Assembly (NCBI GenBank): GCA_902793875.1
Contig: CADBFL010000103.1
Coordinates: 1-10,172 of the forward strand
Source: an uncultured Eubacteriales bacterium
GTDB lineage: Bacteria; Bacillota; Clostridia; Peptostreptococcales; Anaerovoracaceae
Reading direction: 5' to 3'
Length of the DNA: 10,172 bases
Positions within the stretch are counted from its first letter, which is position 1, and every line of letters begins with the position of its first letter. A model generated the notes under the pieces. It worked only from the letters and a program-made list of their open reading frames with translations, was not told where the DNA came from and made no database searches. The position numbers and the translations under genes were made by a program. Positions 1 through 5,959 of this stretch are shown in pieces.

Positions 1-693
1 GACAACGACAACATAGGCATCGACATGATAGGCTTCGAGGGCACCGCTGAGCACAGGAACGGCTCCGGGAATCCATTTGATTCCGACTTTGTGAGAAACG
101 GCGAGTGCTGCGGCAATGTCGTATACAATATAAGCACGGAGGGCAACGACGCCTATATAGAGGACGGGGGATACAGTCTCTGCGCCGGAGGCATATACGT
201 GGACGGCGGCCGGGACATAAAGATCCACGACAATTTCGTATTCAGCTGCGATATAGGGATCGAGGTCGCGACAGAGCACAGCCCGGACGACAACGAACTT
301 TTCAAAGTCAGCGGAATAGAAGTGCATGACAACGTGATAGCGGGCTGCAAAGGGCTGTGCGGACTGTGCTTCGGAGGCTATGACGCGGACCTGGGATTCA
401 CGGAGGACTGCATCTTCCGCAACAATACGCTTGCAGACAACGCGGTATCGGTGCTTGTACAGAGGAGCAGGGGCAACAGGATATATGATAATATCTTTTC
501 CGGGACGGGCGAAGAGATCGAATACAGCGATGAGATCCCGCCGCGGGACATGGACAACGAATTTGCAGGCAACGAATCGTCGCCGGACGGGAAAGGCCTT
601 CTGGACGGATTCGAATCGCTGAAGGAGGGCAAGGGCTCGGCGTTCGTGCCCGATGATAAATACATAAAGATATACGAGGAAACATCACGATGA
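1..693 (+). CDS. Right-handed parallel beta-helix repeat protein, C-terminal part (5' end outside window)
   Basis: The frame is open from base 1, so the start lies upstream and only the last 230 residues are visible. The sequence is rich in Asn, Asp, Gly and short hydrophobic strands arranged as degenerate rungs. Examples are I-x-I-H-D-N-F-V-F, I-E-V-H-D-N-V-I-A, C-I-F-R-N-N-T-L and N-R-I-Y-D-N-I-F. This is the pattern of pectate-lyase-like/NosD-type parallel beta-helices, in which an Asn ladder follows each strand. Such proteins are usually secreted or surface carbohydrate-binding or polysaccharide-cleaving proteins, but the catalytic face and any signal peptide would be outside the window, so no activity is assigned. 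Several Cys residues (for example in the C-K-G-L-C-G-L-C stretch) are unusual for an exported protein. The stop overlaps the start of the next gene (ATGA at 690-693), which implies translational coupling. The fold is fairly clear; the function is unknown. Confidence 0.72.
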   Translation, partial: DNDNIGIDMIGFEGTAEHRNGSGNPFDSDFVRNGECCGNVVYNISTEGNDAYIEDGGYSLCAGGIYVDGGRDIKIHDNFVFSCDIGIEVATEHSPDDNELFKVSGIEVHDNVIAGCKGLCGLCFGGYDADLGFTEDCIFRNNTLADNAVSVLVQRSRGNRIYDNIFSGTGEEIEYSDEIPPRDMDNEFAGNESSPDGKGLLDGFESLKEGKGSAFVPDDKYIKIYEETSR

Positions 694-1670
694 AAAAGAT
701 ATGCGCTATAGCGGACTTCCTTTCGGAAGACAATAAGAAAAAGATGGCGGACACCGCCCGCGCCTGCGGATATGAGATCGCGTTTTATGAAAATACCGGA
801 GAAGCCCGGGGCAGGGTCTCCGACTGCGAGATCATTTACAGCGGCGGAGATGTCTCGATACTTGATGAAATGCCTGAACTGAAATGGTGCCATACCGCGT
901 TCGCGGGCATAGGGGCGTATGTCCTGAGCGGCGTCTTCGATTCCGGAAAGGTGCTGCTGACCAACAGCTCCGGAGCCTACGGAAGGACCATAAGCGAGCA
1001 CATCATCATGGTGACGCTGATGCTGATGAGGCAGATGTACGAGTACAACAAGGTGATAGGCGCGCGCTGCTGGGTGCAGGATCTCCCGCTCAGATCCATA
1101 GAAGGAAGCGGGATCGCCGTCATCGGAACGGGCGACATCGGAAGGAACGCCGCAAAGAGATTCAGGGCTCTGGGGGCAAGAAGCGTCACGGGCTTTTCGA
1201 GGAGCGGGAGACCGGCGGAGAGCTTTGATGAAGTATACCGCTTCGATGAGTTCGACCGGCTGTTTTCCGACCCTGTGTTTGCGGGCGGCATCGATGTCCT
1301 GCTGCTCTGCATACCGGGCACTCCGGAGAGCAGAGGCCTTCTGAGCAGAGACCGCATAGCGATGCTCTCCGACAGGACCTTCATAGTCAATGTGGGGCGG
1401 GGCATGGTGATCGACCAGGACGCTCTGCTCGAAGCCCTGCGAGAAAAAAGGATAGCAGGCGCGGCGCTCGATGTCGTATATCCCGAGCCTCTCCCCGAAG
1501 ACCATCCGCTCTGGGACGCGCCGAACTGCATAATAACGCCGCACATATCCGGCGACATGGGCCTTCCGCATACTGTGGACATGACGGTGGATTTTTTCTG
1601 CGAGGATCTTGAAAACTACGCAGCGGGCCGACGGCTCCGTCATCTCGCGGATGTGGACAGAGGGTACTGA
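690..1670 (+). CDS. D-2-hydroxyacid dehydrogenase family NAD(P)-dependent oxidoreductase
   Basis: This is a 326-residue cytosolic oxidoreductase of the family that interconverts 2-keto acids and D-2-hydroxyacids with NAD(P)H. The Rossmann dinucleotide motif GTGDIG is at residues 146-151. The three family catalytic residues are all present: Arg237 in NVGRG, Glu266 in YPEPLP, and His285 in TPHISG. The length is normal for the family (about 310-340). The start ATG at 690 is supported by GAGGA at 676-680 with a 9-base spacer, and it overlaps the upstream beta-helix stop. The substrate cannot be read from the sequence: glyoxylate, hydroxypyruvate, a branched keto acid or a sugar acid are all possible. 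Coupling to a beta-helix protein hints at a carbohydrate-derived acid, but this is inference. Ile is often encoded by ATA here, unlike in the genes at 3113-5838. Confidence 0.88.
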   Translation: MKKICAIADFLSEDNKKKMADTARACGYEIAFYENTGEARGRVSDCEIIYSGGDVSILDEMPELKWCHTAFAGIGAYVLSGVFDSGKVLLTNSSGAYGRTISEHIIMVTLMLMRQMYEYNKVIGARCWVQDLPLRSIEGSGIAVIGTGDIGRNAAKRFRALGARSVTGFSRSGRPAESFDEVYRFDEFDRLFSDPVFAGGIDVLLLCIPGTPESRGLLSRDRIAMLSDRTFIVNVGRGMVIDQDALLEALREKRIAGAALDVVYPEPLPEDHPLWDAPNCIITPHISGDMGLPHTVDMTVDFFCEDLENYAAGRRLRHLADVDRGY

Positions 1671-1680
1671 ATTGTTTTTG

Positions 1681-1709
1681 TTGATTATTGCCTGACAGGG
1701 GTTTACTCT
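1681..1709 (+). promoter_or_regulatory. Weak promoter candidate upstream of the threonine synthase gene
   Basis: The 81-base gap before the threonine synthase gene contains TTGATT (1681-1686) and, 17 bases on, TACTCT (1704-1709). The -10 box is a poor match. The gap also holds a tandem GATAACGC repeat (1720-1735) just ahead of the ribosome binding site AAAGGAG (1737-1743). The gap is long enough for a separate promoter but no strong one is visible. Confidence 0.22.
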
Positions 1710-1751
1710 TGTAGGTGGAGATAACGCGATAACGCGAAAGGAGCATGATCC

Positions 1752-2984
1752 ATGAAAAACGTCAAATGTCTCAAATGCATAAAGTGCGGGAAGGAATACG
1801 AAGCGCTTCCCGACGCTACCACATGCGAGTGCGGCGGCATACTGGATGTCGTGTACGACTACGACTACATTAAGTCCGTGTCGAGTCCCGAGAAGATTTC
1901 GGAGAGCACGAATTACACTATGTGGCGCTACCGTCCGTTCCTCCCGGTAGAGGAAGACACGAAGCAGCCTCCTCTGAGAGTGGGCTGGTCGCCTCTGTAT
2001 TCGGAGCCGCGCATGGCAAAAAAACTCGGCCTTGCCAAGCTCTATCTCAAAGACGACGGCCTGAACCCTACAGCGTCTTTAAAGGACAGAGCGAGCTCGA
2101 TGGGAGTGGCCAAGGCGATCGAGGCGGGCTATGACACGATAGCGTGCTCATCCACGGGCAACGCAGCAAGCTCTCTGGCCGGAAACGCCGCGGCGGCGGG
2201 GCTGAAGACCTATATATTCGTTCCTGAAAGAGCTCCTATAGGCAAGGTGGCTCAGCTCCTCATCTTCGGAGCGAACGTCATCTCGGTAAAGGGCAATTAC
2301 GAAGAGACCTTCGAGCTGTCGAAGGCCGCGATCGACGAGTACGGCTGGTATAACAGAAACGCCGCGATCAACTGCTATCTGATGGAAGGCAAGAAGACCG
2401 TGGCTCTTGAGATAGCCGAGCAGCTCGGCTGGGACGTGACGGACTACGTCGCTCTTTCGACGGGCGACGGCTGCACTATCGCAGGAGTATGGAAGGGGTT
2501 CAAGGACCTCTACAACGCCGGCTTCATCGACAGGCTGCCTAAGCTGATCTCAGTGCAGTCGGTCAACACATGCCCGATCAACAGGGCTGCGCGCACGGGC
2601 GAGCCGTGGGAGCCTATGGAAGAAAACACCATCGCGGATTCGATCTCGGTGGGAGTTCCGAGAAATCCCGACAAGGCCATAAACGCCATCGTAGAGTCGG
2701 GCGGCATCCCTGTAGAGGTGACGGACGATGAGATACTCGAGGCGATGAGAGTCACCGGAAGGGAATGCGGAGTGTTCGGAGAGCCTGCCGGCGTTACGGG
2801 CATGGCCGGAGTACAGAAGCTGTGCAGAGAGGGAAAGCTCCCTGCGGACGCGACCGTGACGGTCATAGTATCGGGCAACGGGCTCAAGGATACGGCCAAC
2901 GGCATAAAGGCGGCCGGAGAACCGATAAAGCTCGAGCCGGACATCGATAAGTTCAAAGAGGTGTTCAGGGATCTCGGCAAATAA
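1752..2984 (+). CDS. thrC: Threonine synthase (PLP-dependent, with N-terminal zinc ribbon)
   Basis: This 410-residue fold-type II PLP enzyme resembles threonine synthase, which converts O-phospho-L-homoserine to L-threonine and phosphate in the cytosol. An N-terminal zinc ribbon uses Cys9, Cys12, Cys25 and Cys27. The PLP Schiff-base lysine is Lys111 in the TASLKDRAS motif. SSTGNAASS (133-141) is the loop that binds the substrate carboxylate, and STGDG lies at 236-240. Length and motif order fit zinc-ribbon threonine synthases of bacteria and archaea. The ATG at 1752 has AAAGGAG at 1737-1743 with an 8-base spacer. No homoserine kinase or homoserine dehydrogenase gene is adjacent, and the next gene is another fold-type II PLP enzyme. 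A related reaction on another beta- or gamma-substituted amino acid (for example 2,3-diaminopropionate or cysteate chemistry) is therefore possible. The family call is strong; the exact substrate is less sure. Confidence 0.85.
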   Translation: MKNVKCLKCIKCGKEYEALPDATTCECGGILDVVYDYDYIKSVSSPEKISESTNYTMWRYRPFLPVEEDTKQPPLRVGWSPLYSEPRMAKKLGLAKLYLKDDGLNPTASLKDRASSMGVAKAIEAGYDTIACSSTGNAASSLAGNAAAAGLKTYIFVPERAPIGKVAQLLIFGANVISVKGNYEETFELSKAAIDEYGWYNRNAAINCYLMEGKKTVALEIAEQLGWDVTDYVALSTGDGCTIAGVWKGFKDLYNAGFIDRLPKLISVQSVNTCPINRAARTGEPWEPMEENTIADSISVGVPRNPDKAINAIVESGGIPVEVTDDEILEAMRVTGRECGVFGEPAGVTGMAGVQKLCREGKLPADATVTVIVSGNGLKDTANGIKAAGEPIKLEPDIDKFKEVFRDLGK

Positions 2985-3012
2985 AAAGTGCTTTGAAATA
3001 CAAAGGCAGTTG

Positions 3013-3044
3013 TTGACTTATAAAAAAGTTTTTGGCATCATAAA
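3013..3044 (+). promoter_or_regulatory. Promoter candidate for the PLP-enzyme gene
   Basis: The 128-base AT-rich gap after the threonine synthase gene contains TTGACT (3013-3018), a good -35 box. The -10 is unclear: CATCAT (3036-3041, spacer 17) and CATAAA (3039-3044, spacer 20) are both imperfect. The marked AT-richness against GC-richer genes on both sides supports a promoter region, but the exact boxes are uncertain. Confidence 0.35.
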
Positions 3045-3112
3045 AATATCCGAGAAAATAATTCTGAACATTAAAATACATAGTTCCACACCAAGATCAA
3101 CGGAGGTACGAA

Positions 3113-4467
3113 ATGCTTGATCTCACCATCTATGAAAAGGGCCTTAAGAACAACATCGAGCGTGCAAAGGCTCAGATGCATCCTGAAAAGGTTCCTGAAA
3201 AGATCCTTGAAAAGCTGAAGAACACCGGGCTCTGGGATATCGATCCTGTAAACCTCTTCCGTATCACATGGAAGAACGAGCAGAAGGATTCCGGCGGACT
3301 CTTCCACGGACCTAACTACATCGTGCTCCCTCCTGAACTGACAGGCGTAAAGTGCCGCATCATCTGCATGATCGGCAAGTGGTTCCCGACAGGCTGCCAC
3401 AAGGTAGGAGCTTCCTACGGCTGCCTCGTGCCTGAACTCGTTACAGGTCAGTTCGATACCGGATACCACAAGGCTGTATGGCCTTCGACAGGCAACTACT
3501 GCAGAGGCGGAGCCTTCGACAGCGCCCTCCTCGGAGTATATTCGATCGCCATCCTGCCTGAGGGCATGAGCCGCGAGAGATTCGACTGGCTCAAGAACGT
3601 TGCCAGCGAAGTCATCGCGACGCCTGGCACGGAGTCGAACGTAAAGGAGATCTTCGACAAGACTCATGAGCTCAGAGAGACGAGAGAAGACGTCTGGATC
3701 CTCAACCAGTTTGAGCAGATGGGCAACTACATGTGGCATTACAACGTCACAGGAAACGCCATCGCAGAGGCCTCAAGGAACTCTATCCTAACGCCAAACT
3801 CGCAGTCGGCGAGGCTCTCCAGTGCCCGACGCTCCTCGACAACGGATTCGGAGCTCACCGCATCGAAGGAATCGGCGACAAGCACGTTCCTTGGATCCAC
3901 AACGTCAAGAACACAGACATGGTCATCGCAATCGACGACGAGGATTCCCAGAACCTCCTCAGACTCTTCAACGAGAAGGTCGGACGCGAATATCTCAAGG
4001 AGCAGGGAGTCGATCCTGAGCTCGTTGACCTGCTCGGATACTTCGGCATCAGCGGCATAGCCAACATGCTCTGCTGCATCAAGATGGCCAAGTACTACGA
4101 GCTGGACGAGAACGACGTTCTTGCGACAGTAATGACTGACTCCTCCGTCATGTACGGCTCCCGCATCAAGGAGCTCCAGGACGAGCAGGGCGAGTACACT
4201 CACGAGAAGGCTGCGCTTCACTTCAACAAGCACATCCTCGACGAGAAGACAGACAACCTGCTTGAGCTGCGCTACACGGACCGCAAGAGGATCCACAACC
4301 TCAAGTACTACACATGGGTCGAGCAGCAGGGCAAGACGAGCGACGAGCTCAACGCTCTGTGGTATGACGAGGCCAACACATGGGGCGCGCTCCGCAAGGA
4401 GAGAGAAAAAGTCGACGAACTCATCAACGAATTCAACGAAGCTACAGGACTTCTGAAGAAGCTCTAA
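3113..4467 (+). pseudogene. PLP-dependent fold-type II enzyme ('PLP-dependent protein subunit beta' family), interrupted by a -1 frameshift
   Basis: Two overlapping frames make one protein of about 451 residues. The first frame (3113 to about 3772) gives 220 residues ending ...NAIAEA. The second (from about 3772 to 4467) continues LKELYPNAKLAVGEA and runs to the stop. Restoring one C in the run at 3771-3772 (GCC TCA to GCC CTC AAG) joins them into a smooth Ala-Leu-Lys-Glu-Leu-Tyr segment. Past the break the first frame runs to 4060 as a Ser/Arg/Thr-rich nonsense tail. Features seen are a probable PLP lysine (Lys97 in GCHKVGASYG) and a substrate-binding STGN loop (125-128 in WPSTGNYCRGGAFDS). 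The start ATG has GGAGG at 3102-3106 with a 6-base spacer. No ribosome binding site supports independent translation of the second half. Homologues are cysteine-synthase-like PLP enzymes without an established reaction. The gene may be a true pseudogene or an intact gene with a sequencing error; codon bias and conservation on both sides look healthy, so the lesion is recent or artefactual. Confidence 0.8.
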
Positions 4468-4485
4468 TAACTTAATATGATGTTT

Positions 4486-4516
4486 ACAAAGGGGCTGTTT
4501 CATGCGGCCCCTTTGT
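4486..4516 (+). terminator. Hairpin terminator after the PLP-enzyme gene
   Basis: A perfect 10-bp stem pairs ACAAAGGGGC (4486-4495) with GCCCCTTTGT (4507-4516) around an 11-base loop, starting 18 bases after the stop codon. It is followed by an AT-rich stretch (4519-4549) rather than an immediate T run. Position and stem strength fit a transcription terminator separating this gene from the importer operon. Confidence 0.6.
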
Positions 4517-4540
4517 CTAAACATAAAATTATTTTATTTC

Positions 4541-4569
4541 TTGTTATTTGGGGTTCATGGGGTTAAAAT
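4541..4569 (+). promoter_or_regulatory. Sigma-70/sigma-A type promoter of the BMP importer operon
   Basis: TTGTTA (4541-4546) and TAAAAT (4564-4569) are separated by an ideal 17-base spacer. They lie about 50-75 bases upstream of the lipoprotein start and just downstream of the terminator hairpin. The spacer holds a direct repeat GGGGTT (4550-4555 and 4559-4564, 9-base period), which could be an operator half-site pair. No purine riboswitch-like structure is apparent in the leader. Confidence 0.45.
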
Positions 4570-4607
4570 AAAATCATCATAAACCCGCTACTGTGTTATT
4601 CATTAAC

Positions 4608-4614
4608 AGGGAGG
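4608..4614 (+). promoter_or_regulatory. Ribosome binding site of the lipoprotein gene (decides the start)
   Basis: AGGGAGG ends 3 bases before an ATG at 4618 and 9 bases before an in-frame ATG at 4624. The longer spacing favours 4624, which gives a protein beginning MKKKL. Confidence 0.6.
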
Positions 4615-4623
4615 AAAATGATT

Positions 4624-5838
4624 ATGAAAAAGAAACTTATTGCTTTACTGGTATGCCTGACAATGGCCATGATTCCGGTACTTGCAAGCTGCGGCGGCGG
4701 AAGCTCAAGCGGAGGCGGCGGCGACGAATTCAAGGTCGCTCTGATCTGCCTGCACGACGAGAACTCCACCTATGACCTCAACTTCATCAACGGATTCAAA
4801 GAGGCCATGAAGAACCTCGGCATCGACGAAGATCATTACATGATCAAGACAGGCGTTCCTGAAGGCCAGGAGTGCTACGATGCCGCAGCTGAGCTCGCTG
4901 ACGCGGGATGCAAGCTGATCTTCTCCGACTCCTTCGGTCATCAGGACTACATGCTCCAGGCTGCGCAGGAATTCCCTGATGTACAGTTCGTAAGCTGCAC
5001 AGGCGACAAGGCTCTTGTAGCAAATCAGGAGAACTACCACAACGCGTTCGCTGCTATCTATGACGGACGTTACATCGCAGGCGTTGCTGCAGGAATGAAG
5101 CTCAATGAGCTCAAGGATGCTGGCAAGCTCAAAGGCGATACGCCTAAGATGGGATATGTCGGAGCCTTCACATATGCTGAGGTTATCTCCGGATACACAT
5201 CGTTCTATCTCGGCGCCAAGAGCGTATGCCCTGACGTAACGATGGACGTTACATTCACAGGTTCGTGGTATGATGAGACAGCCGAGAAGGAAGGCGCCAA
5301 CAAGCTGATCCAGGGCGGCGCGGACCTCATCTCGCAGCACGCTGACTCCTTCGGAGCTCCTACAGCATGCGAGACGGCAGGCGTTCCTAACGTATCCTAC
5401 AACGGAAGCACGAAGGATGCAGGCCCTAACACTTACATCATCTCCTCGAAGATCAACTGGGCTCCGTACTTCGAATATGCTACAAAGGCAGTTCAGGACG
5501 GCAAGACATTCGATACCAACTGGACAGGAACCATCGAATCCGGTTCTGTTGAACTCACAGAGCTCAACACAGACGTAGCTGCTGAAGGCACTGCAGAGAA
5601 GCTCGAGGAAGTCAAGGCTGACCTCGTTGCCGGCAAGACACACGTATTCGACACGAGCACATTCACAGTCGACGGCAAGGAACTCACTTCCTACAAGGCA
5701 GATGTTGAAGCTGACGAGAAGTATGAACACGAGACAGAGGTCGTATCCGACGGATACTTCCATGAATCCGAGTTCAGATCAGCTCCGTACTTCGACGTTG
5801 CTATCGACGGCATCACGCGTCTCGATGAGAAGTTCTAA
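4624..5838 (+). CDS. BMP family ABC transporter substrate-binding lipoprotein
   Basis: This 404-residue extracytoplasmic lipoprotein captures the substrate for the importer encoded downstream. BMP (PnrA/BmpA-like, periplasmic-binding fold) proteins typically bind purine or other nucleosides. The N-terminus has a KKK charged region, a hydrophobic core and a lipobox LASC with the lipidated Cys23. A flexible GGGSSSGGGG linker follows. Family features include a first-lobe segment HDENSTYDLNFINGFKEA (44-61), SDSFGHQDYMLQAAQEFPDV, the hinge-side GYVGAFTYAEVISGY, and VTFTGSWYDETAEKEGANKL. The length is slightly longer than the common 340-380. An alternative start at 4618 would add Met-Ile. Ile is encoded almost only by ATC, suggesting high expression, as expected for a binding protein. 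It is separated from the ATPase gene by a hairpin that probably keeps downstream expression lower. The actual ligand is not determined; the adenine deaminase gene downstream favours a purine. Confidence 0.9.
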   Translation: MKKKLIALLVCLTMAMIPVLASCGGGSSSGGGGDEFKVALICLHDENSTYDLNFINGFKEAMKNLGIDEDHYMIKTGVPEGQECYDAAAELADAGCKLIFSDSFGHQDYMLQAAQEFPDVQFVSCTGDKALVANQENYHNAFAAIYDGRYIAGVAAGMKLNELKDAGKLKGDTPKMGYVGAFTYAEVISGYTSFYLGAKSVCPDVTMDVTFTGSWYDETAEKEGANKLIQGGADLISQHADSFGAPTACETAGVPNVSYNGSTKDAGPNTYIISSKINWAPYFEYATKAVQDGKTFDTNWTGTIESGSVELTELNTDVAAEGTAEKLEEVKADLVAGKTHVFDTSTFTVDGKELTSYKADVEADEKYEHETEVVSDGYFHESEFRSAPYFDVAIDGITRLDEKF

Positions 5839-5883
5839 TCAGGCGCAAGCCAGTTAACGCTTATACTTTATAGTATTTTGATT

Positions 5884-5911
5884 GGCCGGTCTCGTGAAGG
5901 CGGGACCGGCC
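5884..5911 (+). terminator. GC-rich intergenic hairpin, probable partial terminator/attenuator
   Basis: Bases 5884-5893 pair with 5902-5911 (GGCCGGTCTC with GGGACCGGCC, 10 pairs including one G-T wobble) around an 8-base loop. Only four Ts (5914-5917) follow. A stable stem with a short T run between a binding-protein gene and its ATPase gene fits leaky termination that makes more binding protein than membrane components. Confidence 0.5.
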
Positions 5912-5944
5912 AGTTTTAGAAAAAGCAAAAGGAATCATTCTTCG

Positions 5945-5952
5945 AAAGGGGG
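5945..5952 (+). promoter_or_regulatory. Ribosome binding site of the ATPase gene (decides the start)
   Basis: AAAGGGGG lies 7 bases before the TTG at 5960. The only earlier start, TTG at 5882, falls in the base of the hairpin and has no ribosome binding site. The next ATG (5990) also lacks one. Confidence 0.6.
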
Positions 5953-5959
5953 TATCATT

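Noticed and set aside
378..1643. 421-codon minus-strand open frame opposite the beta-helix and dehydrogenase genes
   Set aside because: It lies opposite two well-supported genes, and its translation is rich in His/Arg/Ser with no recognisable domain; it is a shadow of the codon bias.
1720..1735. GATAACGC tandem repeat as a functional operator
   Set aside because: Two adjacent 8-base copies only, next to the ribosome binding site, with no symmetry or further copies; probably incidental.
2990..3008. Terminator after the threonine synthase gene
   Set aside because: Only a 5-bp CTTTG/CAAAG stem is possible, with no T run after it; too weak to call.
3767..3775. Programmed ribosomal frameshift in the PLP gene
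   Set aside because: No slippery heptamer and no reported recoding in this family that I know of; a missing C explains the junction better.
3739..4524. 261-codon minus-strand open frame opposite the PLP gene's second half
   Set aside because: The opposite strand encodes conserved PLP-enzyme sequence; the Leu/Val-rich minus translation resembles no family.
4468..4617. Purine riboswitch ahead of the importer operon
   Set aside because: Given the purine context I looked for the conserved three-way-junction core and its flanking motifs; none is visible, and the region contains only the terminator hairpin and a promoter-like pair of boxes.
4705..5763. 352-codon minus-strand open frame opposite the lipoprotein gene
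   Set aside because: Complete overlap with a certain gene, and no ribosome binding site or domain.
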